Translations under genes and position numbers: made by a program
Origin: JAICLL01 sp035252155
Lineage (GTDB): Bacteria > Planctomycetota > Planctomycetia > Pirellulales > JAICIG01
Length of the DNA stretch: 15,749 nucleotides
Assembly (NCBI GenBank): GCA_035252155.1
Contig: DATFDL010000090.1
Coordinates: forward strand, 1-15,749
Direction: 5' to 3'
Notes under the pieces: generated by a model
What the model was told of the DNA's origin: nothing
Seen by the model: the letters and a program-made list of their open reading frames with translations, nothing else
Database searches by the model: none
In this document: one piece after another, positions 1 to 6,808 of the stretch
How the letters are laid out: every line of letters starts with the position of its first letter
Numbering within the stretch: the stretch's first letter is position 1

Positions 1-2
1 AG

Positions 3-34
3 GCTCTGCCCCAGCCACCTCTGCCTCAGCCACC
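3..34. repeat. Tandem 15-bp direct repeat, part of a dispersed family
   Basis: Two adjacent 15-bp units, CTCTGCCCCAGCCAC at 4-18 and CTCTGCCTCAGCCAC at 19-33, differ at one base. The stretch 3-19 is an exact 17-base match to the reverse complement of 10102-10118 upstream of glpD, and most of it recurs at 10241-10254. It sits just downstream of the DUF3592 gene stop codon and may belong to a larger element cut by the window edge. Confidence 0.7.
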
Positions 35-42
35 GAGAATGG

Positions 43-1077
43 TTAAGCTGGCGCATCATGTGGCGATCGAGGCAGGATTACTTCGCGCAACCAGGCGGCG
101 ACTTGCTCACCGCGTTGCTTGGTCGATTGGGGGAAAACAACGGCCTCGGCCGGCTGCCCGTCGTCACCGTGCCAGCGGAGCATTGAAAGATAACTCATCG
201 AGCTCTGTCCCTCGGAATCGGTCGATGCTTGCTCGACGAGATCGACGGCGTAGAACCGCGACCGCTCGATCGGCGCCGGCGCGCCGCCAAACACTTTTGC
301 GGGAAGAAACACGAGATCGCGCACTCGGTCGAGCACCAAGTCGCGTCGGCTCGATGACGCGGCGGCATAAGCCAGAATCGCCACCGCGAACACAGTGGCC
401 CAGGTGGCGGCCATCGCTGGTGCCGAGGGTTGATCAAAGCCCGAGAAGAACCCGACGACAAAGACCAGCACCACCGATACGACGCTGACCGCGACCGCCG
501 ACACGAAGATCGGCGACCACCATGCCGGCCGCACGCGCAGCTCGGAGGGGCCATCGACGATCCGCAGCCCCCCGGGCGTTTTCTCGGTACGGCGCAGCAG
601 GTTGGCCGCGAAAACCCAACTGCCCAACATGATGATATTGAAGGGCAACATGAAGAGCAGCATGAATGAATCGCCGGCGGCAATGCCCGGTCTCAGCAAC
701 GCCTCGTTAGGATCGGCCGGATTGTAATAGACTGTCACTTTGCTCCCGACGGGGTGCGCTTCGACGATCCGCTGGGCCGCGCGTTGCCCCACCGAAACGG
801 TGTAATAGCGGTCGCGGTCGGTCGTATAATCTCGTCCCGCGACCTGATAGGTGTAGCGAAGCCGGGCAGTGTGCGTCGTGTCATCGGCATCGTGATTCTC
901 GACGACCGTGCTTTCGATGATCGTTCCGTCGACCGAAGGGAATGAGCTCGCTGCGCGTTGCCTCACCAAGTTGTAGACCTGGGCCACATCGGCGCTCAAC
1001 GTGCCGAGGGACCAGAGCACGATCCACAAGCCGACGAATGCGAAACCGCAACCACGTTGGGCGAATTGAGACGACAT
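43..1077 (-). CDS. DUF3592-type membrane protein
   Basis: A 344-residue protein resembling DUF3592 membrane proteins, whose function is unknown. Residues about 11-29 form a first hydrophobic segment. Residues about 45-130 are an extracytoplasmic-type beta domain with the family-like patterns YTYQVAGRDYT and VTVYYNPADPNEALLRPG. Further membrane segments follow near 138-161, 188-214 and 222-240, and a soluble C-terminal tail ends the protein. I chose the ATG at 1077. An in-frame GTG at 1092 would add five residues and start one base after the upstream permease stop; neither start has a clear Shine-Dalgarno. The spacing to the phosphate permease gene implies co-transcription from the permease side. 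The DUF3592 call rests on motif recognition only. Confidence 0.82.
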   Translation of the reverse strand: MSSQFAQRGCGFAFVGLWIVLWSLGTLSADVAQVYNLVRQRAASSFPSVDGTIIESTVVENHDADDTTHTARLRYTYQVAGRDYTTDRDRYYTVSVGQRAAQRIVEAHPVGSKVTVYYNPADPNEALLRPGIAAGDSFMLLFMLPFNIIMLGSWVFAANLLRRTEKTPGGLRIVDGPSELRVRPAWWSPIFVSAVAVSVVSVVLVFVVGFFSGFDQPSAPAMAATWATVFAVAILAYAAASSSRRDLVLDRVRDLVFLPAKVFGGAPAPIERSRFYAVDLVEQASTDSEGQSSMSYLSMLRWHGDDGQPAEAVVFPQSTKQRGEQVAAWLREVILPRSPHDAPA

Positions 1078-1093
1078 TGGCGTTCGGCCCACG

Positions 1094-2518
1094 CTATAGG
1101 AATAACCGAAACACCCACAAAAACAGCCCAGCCAACAGCATGGTCGCCGGCAACGTCAGGACCCAGGCCAGCGCGATCTTGCGGACGGTGGCCGACTGCA
1201 CGCCGGCCCGGTTGGCCGACATCGTGCCCGCCACCGCGGAAGAAAGCACTTGCGTCGTGCTCACGGGGAAACCAAACCGATCGGCCAGGCCGATGGTCAG
1301 CATGGCGACCAACTCGGCGCACGCGCCTTGGCCGTAGGTCAGATGCATCTTGCCGATTCGTTCGCCCACCGTGACCACAATCCGCTTCCAGCCGATCGTG
1401 GTGCCGACGCCCAGCGATAGCGCCACCATCAACTCGACCCAAGTGGGCGCGTATTCGATCGGACGTACCAGGTCGACCCGCAACGCCGACAGCCGCTCCC
1501 GCTCGCGGCGATCGAGCCGAGTGGCAAGCTGCTGCATCCGGCGACGTACCGCCGCGTCGAGCTCTAGCAGCGAGCTCCGCAGTTCCCAACGCTCCTGAGC
1601 TGCGAGTGAATCGTAGGAGCTACGGTCGAGCAACAGGCGTCCGACATGCTCGGCCTCGCGAACCGGATCGCTGGCGTCGGGCTTGCCGCGCCGCGGTGAA
1701 CGTTCGAGAAATCCGGCCAGCTTTTGGGCGGCGTGGCTCGTCTGAGCAATCTGTACGGCGTCGTGTTTCAGATTCAGCGCGTAGTGGGCCGGCGCCAGCC
1801 CGATGAGAATCAACATCACCATGCCCACTCCTTTTTGCCCGTCGTTTGAGCCGTGGGCGAAACTTACGCCGGTGCACGTGAGAATCAGAATCGCACGAAT
1901 CCAGCCAGGTGGAGAATCTTCGTCGCCTGGCGGTTCGTACAACTTCGGTGTCGCGACGATCCGCTTGAGCAACAGCAACAGCAGCGCCGCCATACAGAAG
2001 CCGATCAGCGGCGACAGCAACAGCGACAACCCCACCTCGGCCGCCTTACTCCAGTTGACGCCCGAGCCGGCGCCGTGGCCGGGCAAAAAACGGTTCGCCA
2101 GCCCCACGCCCAAAATGGCCCCAATCAGCGCGTGCGAGCTCGAAGCGGGCAACGCCAGATACCAAGTGCCGAAATTCCAAAGAATGGCCGACCCCAGCAG
2201 GGCGAAGACCATCGCCAGCCCCTGGTGCGTATTGATTTGCGCCAGCAGTTCGACCGGCAGCAGGTGAACGATACTGAACGCTACGGCCACGCCGCCCAGA
2301 TAGACACCCAGAAAGTTCCAAAAGCCCGACCAGACGACCGCCACCCACGGCCGGAGCGATCGAGTGTAAATGACGGTGGCCACGGCGTTGGCCGTATCAT
2401 GAAAGCCGTTGACAAACTCAAACGCGCAAACCACCCCGAGCGCCACGCCGACGAGCAGCCAATGCGTAGGGGTCAGACCGGCGATCGAGACGTGCGGCAA
2501 GCGGCAACTCTCCTTCAT
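1094..2518 (-). CDS. PiT-family inorganic phosphate transporter
   Basis: A 474-residue integral membrane permease of the PiT family, which imports phosphate coupled to a cation. Both family signatures are visible: GFHDTANAVAT at residues 38-48 and GSNDGQKGVGMV at 223-234. Other conserved pieces are SSSHALIGAILG (126-137) and GFPVSTTQVLSSAVAG (416-431). Hydrophobic segments flank a charged cytoplasmic loop at about 265-355, as expected for the family. The reading frame stays open upstream to 2812, but that part overlaps the divergent oxidoreductase gene and looks non-coding, so I start at the ATG at 2518 (MKESCRLPHV). No strong ribosome binding site is seen. The stop is 1 or 16 bases before the DUF3592 gene, depending on that gene's start, so the two probably form an operon. 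No PhoU-like or DUF47 gene is adjacent. Confidence 0.95.
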   Translation of the reverse strand: MKESCRLPHVSIAGLTPTHWLLVGVALGVVCAFEFVNGFHDTANAVATVIYTRSLRPWVAVVWSGFWNFLGVYLGGVAVAFSIVHLLPVELLAQINTHQGLAMVFALLGSAILWNFGTWYLALPASSSHALIGAILGVGLANRFLPGHGAGSGVNWSKAAEVGLSLLLSPLIGFCMAALLLLLLKRIVATPKLYEPPGDEDSPPGWIRAILILTCTGVSFAHGSNDGQKGVGMVMLILIGLAPAHYALNLKHDAVQIAQTSHAAQKLAGFLERSPRRGKPDASDPVREAEHVGRLLLDRSSYDSLAAQERWELRSSLLELDAAVRRRMQQLATRLDRRERERLSALRVDLVRPIEYAPTWVELMVALSLGVGTTIGWKRIVVTVGERIGKMHLTYGQGACAELVAMLTIGLADRFGFPVSTTQVLSSAVAGTMSANRAGVQSATVRKIALAWVLTLPATMLLAGLFLWVFRLFL

Positions 2519-2654
2519 CAGTTTTGCCCGGTCGATTCTACCCCCTGACAATCGAACCCACCACCTTCGCGCGAAACGCGGAGAGTCAGGTGAATCAGGC
2601 GGGAAAGCATGACCTACGCATCGCCTACCGCGTGTTTTTTTGTATGATGGTCGC

Positions 2655-3707
2655 ATGACTACCGACTCGATTCGCGTGGGCGTCATTGGGCTGGGCGGCA
2701 ACACTCGCCGCCGGCATATTCCTGGGCTGCGGGCCTGTGCGAATGTCGAAGTCCACGCGGTCTGCAACCGCCGGCCCGACTCAACGGCGGCGGCCGCGCG
2801 TGAGTTCGCCATAGCGAAAACCTACGTGCATTGGCAAGACCTGGTGGCCGATCCGGAGTTGGATGCCGTGGTGATCGGCACTTGGCCGTACCTCCACTGC
2901 CCAATCACCTTGGCGGCCTTAGCGGCTGGCAAGCACGTGCTGACCGAAGCGCGGATGGCGATGAACGCCGCGGAGGCCCGGCAGATGCTGGCGGCCAGCC
3001 GCGAACATCGTGAGCTGGTCTGCCAGATCGTGCCGAGCCCGTTCGGGCTAAGGGCACACCGCGTCGTTCTCGATCTGCTGGGTTCGGGCTTCATCGGCGA
3101 GTTGCGTGAAGTGGTGGTGTCGGCAGCCAACGACGATCTGGCCGACGCCGAGGTGCCGCTGGGGTGGCGGCAGGCGCGCGAGCTATCGGGTCTCAATATG
3201 TTGTCGCTTGGAATCATTCACGAGACGCTGATGCGCTGGGCGCCGGCGCCTGTGCGCGTGATGGCGCAGCTTCGGGCGTTTGTGCCCGAACGGCTCGACC
3301 CGGCCACCGGCCTGTTGCGGCGGGTAGGCACACCCGACAGCGTGCAGGTATTGGCCACGCTGGCCGGCGGAGCGCATGCGGTATATCACATCAGCGGCGT
3401 GGCGCGGTTCGGCGGCGGCACGCGGATCGATCTTTATGGCAGCGACGGGGTGCTCAAATATGAGCTGGCGCCGCACGACCGCCTGTGGGGCGCTCGCCGC
3501 GGCGAGCTGGAGTTGCGAGAACTGGAGGTGCCCGACGACAAAGCCATGCAGTGGGAAGTCGAGGCGGAGTTCATCGGCGCGATCCGAGGCGAGCGGCCGG
3601 TGCGGTTTACCGATTTCGCCAGCGGAGTGCGTTATATGGAATTTACCGAGGCGGTGGCCCGCAGCGCCGCCACCGGCGTGGCGGTAGAATTGCCGCTCAA
3701 GCCATAA
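2655..3707 (+). CDS. Gfo/Idh/MocA-family oxidoreductase, atypical active-site motif
   Basis: A 350-residue protein with an N-terminal Rossmann fold (GVIGLGGNTRRRH, residues 9-21, binding NAD(P)) and the C-terminal alpha/beta domain of the Gfo/Idh/MocA family. These enzymes usually oxidise or reduce sugars and cyclitols. The block GTWPYLHCPITLAALAAGKH (75-94) matches the family, but the next motif, normally EKP with a catalytic lysine, reads E98-A99-R100. The later family histidine is kept in LGIIHE (H189). The substrate cannot be told from the sequence, and the missing lysine raises doubt about normal dehydrogenase chemistry. I chose the ATG at 2655 because the upstream TTG at 2640 only adds MYDGR. 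It diverges from the phosphate permease across about 136 bases and is followed by a hairpin terminator, so it is probably a single-gene transcript. Confidence 0.92.
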   Translation: MTTDSIRVGVIGLGGNTRRRHIPGLRACANVEVHAVCNRRPDSTAAAAREFAIAKTYVHWQDLVADPELDAVVIGTWPYLHCPITLAALAAGKHVLTEARMAMNAAEARQMLAASREHRELVCQIVPSPFGLRAHRVVLDLLGSGFIGELREVVVSAANDDLADAEVPLGWRQARELSGLNMLSLGIIHETLMRWAPAPVRVMAQLRAFVPERLDPATGLLRRVGTPDSVQVLATLAGGAHAVYHISGVARFGGGTRIDLYGSDGVLKYELAPHDRLWGARRGELELRELEVPDDKAMQWEVEAEFIGAIRGERPVRFTDFASGVRYMEFTEAVARSAATGVAVELPLKP

Positions 3708-3756
3708 ATGCCTCGGCCGCCTGTCGAGCCGCATCGCGAACCAAAACAGCCACTCG

Positions 3757-3780
3757 ATGCGCACGGCGCTGCGCATTTTT
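3757..3780 (+). terminator. Intrinsic terminator after the oxidoreductase gene
   Basis: A perfect 7-bp stem, ATGCGCA (3757-3763) with TGCGCAT (3770-3776), closes a six-base loop and runs straight into T residues at 3776-3780. It lies about 50 bases after the stop codon of the Gfo/Idh/MocA gene on the same strand. This is the only hairpin in the window with a convincing T-tract. Confidence 0.6.
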
Positions 3781-3832
3781 CCCCAGAAGGGGGGCAAGGC
3801 GGGGTTGTGCCGCGAACGCCTGTTCGAGAAAC

Positions 3833-3838
3833 TACAAT
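3833..3838 (+). promoter_or_regulatory. Possible -10 element for the response regulator gene
   Basis: TACAAT matches a sigma70-type -10 hexamer at five of six positions. It lies about 67 bases before the response regulator start and downstream of the terminator at 3757-3780. No good -35 hexamer sits at 16-18 bases spacing, so the call is weak. Confidence 0.22.
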
Positions 3839-3904
3839 ACAGGCGAATGCTTGCGACGCACAGCAGGGGCGGTGCGCGTAAGCCACGAGAGGAGGTTGTT
3901 TCGG

Positions 3905-4375
3905 ATGTCTAGTCCACATCATTTTACATCGAACCAGACCATCGGGCGGCCGATGGAAATCATGCTGGTCGAAGACGGCTTAGTCGACGCCTGCGTCACC
4001 ATCAATGCCCTGAAAAAGGGGAACATCCAGCATCGGATGACCCTGATCCGCGACGGACAAGAGGCGATGGAGTTCCTGCGGCAGGAGGGCAAGTTTGCCC
4101 GGGCGCCGCGGCCCGATCTGATGTTGCTCGATTTGGGCCTGCCCAAAAAGGACGGCCGCGAGGTGCTGAGCGAGGTCAAGCTCGACCCGCACTTGAAGAG
4201 TATTCCGGTGGTCGTGATGACCAGCTCCGAAGACGACGAAGACCGAGTGCAGAGCGAGATGCTGGGCGTCGATAGCTTTATCACCAAGCCCGTCGATCTT
4301 GAGAAGTTTCTTTCCGTGGTGCGACAACTGAAGCGTTACCTGCACGCCGATCTGATTTTGCCGGCCGCGCTGTAG
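3905..4375 (+). CDS. Stand-alone response regulator, Rcp1-like receiver protein
   Basis: A 156-residue single-domain CheY-type receiver. The acidic pair E23-D24 (MLVEDGLVDAC), phospho-acceptor D76 in LMLLDLGLPKKDG, T106-S107 and K128 in FITKPVDLEKF are all in place, so it should accept phosphate from a histidine kinase. The wording DLGLPKKDGREVL and KPVDLEKF is typical of the Rcp1-like family first known from cyanobacterial phytochrome systems. There is no DNA-binding or enzymatic output domain, so it probably signals by protein contact. The start is fixed by a strong GAGGAGG site nine bases before the ATG; the long in-frame upstream extension to 3485 is a shadow of the oxidoreductase gene. 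No kinase gene lies in the window. Confidence 0.95.
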   Translation: MSSPHHFTSNQTIGRPMEIMLVEDGLVDACVTINALKKGNIQHRMTLIRDGQEAMEFLRQEGKFARAPRPDLMLLDLGLPKKDGREVLSEVKLDPHLKSIPVVVMTSSEDDEDRVQSEMLGVDSFITKPVDLEKFLSVVRQLKRYLHADLILPAAL

Positions 4376-4381
4376 GCTTCG

Positions 4382-4413
4382 GTAGGGTGGTGACGAGCTT
4401 GCGAGTCCCACCA
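4382..4413 (+). repeat. Dispersed palindrome, GAGTCCCACC family, copy 1
   Basis: GGTGG-T-GAC (4386-4394) pairs with GTCCCACC (4405-4412), leaving one bulged T. The segment from 4392 to 4413 is nearly identical to 12205-12226, with one difference in 22 bases. A third, more diverged copy lies on the opposite strand at 6764-6795. It begins seven bases after the response regulator stop codon. Confidence 0.75.
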
Positions 4414-4504
4414 GCGATCCGGCGCACGCTGACGCCGCGCGATCGAAATGGTCGAACAAATCTTCGTGCGCCCTGCGCGGATGATTTATCGGTCTCCCGC
4501 CGCA

Positions 4505-4573
4505 GGTAGCAGAATTCGTGAGAATTCTGGCCGTGGCTCGATAGCGGCCTGACTTCTCACGAAGTCAGCTACC
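4505..4573. repeat. Composite palindrome with two 8-bp/4-loop hairpins
   Basis: An outer pair GGTAGC (4505-4510) and GCTACC (4568-4573) encloses two perfect hairpins: CAGAATTC-GTGA-GAATTCTG (4510-4529) and CTGACTTC-TCAC-GAAGTCAG (4549-4568). The two hairpins are inverted copies of one another, and where they differ, both stem strands differ together. A further GGCCG/CGGCC pair at 4529-4533 and 4545-4549 joins them. The element ends 42 bases before the phospholipase D gene. It resembles a BIME-type unit and has no T-tract. Confidence 0.8.
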
Positions 4574-4615
4574 GGTTGATGAAATCATCCAGTCTGGTGC
4601 GCACGGGAGTGACAC

Positions 4616-5983
4616 ATGACGCGCCGCGCGGCCTGGATCATCAGTTTGCTGCTACTCGGCCCCGCGGCCGCGACGCGCGCCGATTCGTTCCGCTTGCTGC
4701 ACTCGAATTACGAAGCCTTGCAGGCCCGCGTCGATCTGATTCAACAGGCCCAATGCCAGATTGACGCCTCGTATTATTGGATCGACGACGACCAGGTGGG
4801 GGCGCTCTTCTTGTCGCTGCTGCGCGACGCCGCCCTGCGCGGAGTGCGCGTCAGGTTGCTGGTCGATGCGGCGCACAATGACATTCCCCCTCCGGTCGAA
4901 CGCTGTCTGGTCGCCAGCGGTGTTCAAATTCGTGAATTTCACCCGCACCATCGCGGGCATCCGCTCTGGCTGAACCGCCGGATGCACGACAAGACCGTGA
5001 TAGTCGACACGACGCACCTGATTGTGGGCAGCCGCAATATCCGCAATTGCCACTTTGGCATCGCCAAGATCAACTACGTCGATCGCGATGCTTACCTGCA
5101 AGGCGAGTCAGTACGGCAAGCCCAACGCTATTTCAACTGCGTGTGGGGCTGCGACCAAGTTTTTCCGACAGAGTTTGCGCCTTCGCTGATGCAACGCATT
5201 CGCCAGCGCCGGCCCGATCCGGCAGATGCTTCGCAAGCATCATCGCAAAGGCCGGGCGCCGCCAGCGGGATGCCCTCGCCGTGCTGCCCCGAACTCTGGC
5301 TGGCGGCGGGGCAGGGGATCTCCATCTGCGGACAGCCGATTGAGCTCGACCAACCGCGAGACTGGTCGGCCGAGGCGAATGACGCAACGTGCGCCTGGTT
5401 TGTTTACGACCCATGCGGCATCAAGGGTCGGCCGCGCGGCATCAGCGATCAACTGTTGCGGCTGATCGATGGGGCGCATTGTAGCATCGTGCTCGAGACA
5501 CCGTATTTTGTCATGTCGGCGGCGTTTAAACGCGCGCTGGCGGCGGCTGTCGACCGCGGTGTGCGCGTCACGCTTTTGACCAATTCGCTGGCCAGCACCG
5601 ACCAGATGTTAGTGGCGGCCACGTTTACCAATCAGAAGCATTGGCTCCTGGCGCGTGGCGTGCGGATCTGGGAGCAAGCCGGCCCCAATCACCTGCACGC
5701 CAAGACAGCCGTGATTGATGGGCGGATCGCCTACGTCGGCTCGTACAATTTTGACCCGCGCTCGGAGTATTTGAACACCGAGACGGGCGTAATCGTCGAC
5801 GACCCGGTCGTGGCGGCGGTCGTTTCCAATTCAATCGGGGAGCACCTGCGCCGCGCATATCGCTTCGGCCCCGATGGCCGCGACCTGGCCACCGGCAGGT
5901 ATCAGCCCGGCTCATCGCCCGGCCGGATCTTGAGGATGGAAGTGCTAAGGATTCTCGCGCCGCTGCTGCGGCGATCGCTTTGA
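4616..5983 (+). CDS. Exported phospholipase D-family protein (two HKD motifs)
   Basis: A 455-residue member of the phospholipase D superfamily, which hydrolyses or transfers phosphodiester bonds in phospholipids or nucleic acids through a phospho-histidine intermediate. Both catalytic motifs are complete: H124-K126-D131 in MHDKTVIVD and H361-K363-D368 in LHAKTAVID, each followed by the usual GSRN or GSYNFDPRS stretch. The N-terminus (charged MTRR, then WIISLLLLGPAAATRA) is a signal peptide, probably cleaved near residue 22, so the enzyme acts outside the cytoplasm. A proline- and serine-rich linker at about 198-225 separates the two halves. Overall layout recalls bacterial cardiolipin synthases or Ymt/Nuc-like enzymes, but the substrate is not clear. 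The GGGAG site seven bases upstream supports the ATG at 4616. It stands alone between two repeat elements. Confidence 0.92.
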   Translation: MTRRAAWIISLLLLGPAAATRADSFRLLHSNYEALQARVDLIQQAQCQIDASYYWIDDDQVGALFLSLLRDAALRGVRVRLLVDAAHNDIPPPVERCLVASGVQIREFHPHHRGHPLWLNRRMHDKTVIVDTTHLIVGSRNIRNCHFGIAKINYVDRDAYLQGESVRQAQRYFNCVWGCDQVFPTEFAPSLMQRIRQRRPDPADASQASSQRPGAASGMPSPCCPELWLAAGQGISICGQPIELDQPRDWSAEANDATCAWFVYDPCGIKGRPRGISDQLLRLIDGAHCSIVLETPYFVMSAAFKRALAAAVDRGVRVTLLTNSLASTDQMLVAATFTNQKHWLLARGVRIWEQAGPNHLHAKTAVIDGRIAYVGSYNFDPRSEYLNTETGVIVDDPVVAAVVSNSIGEHLRRAYRFGPDGRDLATGRYQPGSSPGRILRMEVLRILAPLLRRSL

Positions 5984-6017
5984 AGATGCGATTGCGGTTA
6001 TCATTACGCAATGGTCT

Positions 6018-6107
6018 CTGCAGGAAACGGACTCCATGCCGTTCCGTGGACTGCGATTCGGCCCCGCGCCGCCCCTCGCGGAACGGCACGGGAGTCCGTT
6101 CCCTACA
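6018..6107. repeat. Imperfect long inverted repeat between the PLD gene and mobA
   Basis: The left arm (6018-6046, containing GGAAACGGACTCC and GCCGTTCCG) pairs with the right arm (6079-6107, containing CGGAACGGC and GGAGTCCGTTCCC). There are a few mismatches, one extra base in the right arm, and a 32-base loop. It ends 18 bases before the mobA start and lacks a T-tract. It could be a dispersed element or part of the mobA leader. Confidence 0.7.
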
Positions 6108-6125
6108 GATCATAACGCTCCGCGA

Positions 6126-6755
6126 ATGCTCCACGAGATGACGGAAGCCGGAATCGTTCTCTGCGGCGGGCGCAGCAGCCGAATGGGCACCGCCAAGGCC
6201 ATCTTGCCATTTGGCCCCGAACGGCTGCTCCAGCGCGTGGTGCGCTTGCTGGGCGAAGCAGTGAGTACGGTTGTCGTCGTCGCGGCGGCCGATCAAGAAC
6301 TGCCAGACTTGCCGAGGCAGGTGGCGATCGTGCGCGATCAGCAGCTCTTTTGCGGGCCGCTGGCCGGCTTGGCCGGAGGCTTGATGGCCCTCGATGAGCG
6401 AGCCGAGTTCGCCTATCTCACCGGCTGCGATTTTCCCTTTGTGTCGCCTGCGTTTGTCCACCGAATGTTCGAGCTTGCCCGCGACTACGATGCGGCGGTG
6501 CCGGTGGATTTAAGCGGAGGGAAAAAACTCTTTCACCCGCTGGCGGCGGTCTATCGAACCGCGGTCCTTCCGCAAGTCAGAGAACTACTGGCCGCCGACC
6601 GTTTGCGGTTGGTCGATTTGTTCCAAGTGGTGCGAACCTGTGAGGTTTCGCTGGCGAAGTTGGAAGGGGTCGATCGTGGCTTGGCAACATTGCGCAATTT
6701 GAATCATCCGGATGAGTATCAAGCGGCACTGGCGGAGGCGGGGTTCCATGCCTGA
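6126..6755 (+). CDS. mobA: Molybdenum cofactor guanylyltransferase MobA
   Basis: A 209-residue nucleotidyltransferase of the MobA type, which attaches GMP from GTP to molybdopterin to make the guanine dinucleotide form of the molybdenum cofactor. The N-terminal signature GIVLCGGRSSRMGTAKAILPFG (residues 9-30) carries the GG, RMG and conserved lysine (K24). TGCDFPFVS with D102 is the metal-binding motif, and NLNHPDEY (191-198) matches the C-terminal family motif. Length is normal. The ATG at 6126 is used; an ATG at 6138 (MTEAGIVL) is an equally plausible start, and neither has a strong ribosome site. The frame continues upstream to 6036 through the inverted repeat, which I read as non-coding. 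Related MobA-like cytidylyl- or adenylyltransferases cannot be fully excluded. No other molybdenum genes are nearby, and it converges on glpK. Confidence 0.88.
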   Translation: MLHEMTEAGIVLCGGRSSRMGTAKAILPFGPERLLQRVVRLLGEAVSTVVVVAAADQELPDLPRQVAIVRDQQLFCGPLAGLAGGLMALDERAEFAYLTGCDFPFVSPAFVHRMFELARDYDAAVPVDLSGGKKLFHPLAAVYRTAVLPQVRELLAADRLRLVDLFQVVRTCEVSLAKLEGVDRGLATLRNLNHPDEYQAALAEAGFHA

Positions 6756-6763
6756 TCGGCCAA

Positions 6764-6795
6764 TGGTGGGACTCGTTTCACTCGTCTCACCCTAC
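6764..6795 (-). repeat. Dispersed palindrome, GAGTCCCACC family, copy 2
   Basis: GGTGGGAC (6765-6772) pairs with GTCTCACC (6784-6791), with one G-T wobble. Read on the minus strand it gives GTAGGGTGAGACGAG then CGAGTCCCACCA, aligning with the copy at 4382-4413. It fills most of the 53-base gap between the convergent ends of mobA and glpK, where a two-way stop signal would be useful, but no T-tract follows either arm. Confidence 0.7.
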
Positions 6796-6808
6796 GGCCG
6801 CAAGATAA

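Noticed and set aside
3..34. CRISPR array at the window start
   Set aside because: There are only two adjacent 15-base units with no spacers and no cas genes.
2566..2575. Perfect palindrome TTCGCGCGAA between the permease and oxidoreductase genes as an operator
   Set aside because: Ten-base palindromes of C and G are expected often in such GC-rich DNA, and no second copy or regulator gene is near.
2519..2812. N-terminal extension of the phosphate permease
   Set aside because: It overlaps the divergent oxidoreductase gene, has arginine- and serine-rich low-quality sequence, and PiT proteins normally begin close to the first membrane segment.
6036..6125. N-terminal extension of MobA
   Set aside because: It is encoded by the inverted repeat at 6018-6107 and has no counterpart in the MobA family.
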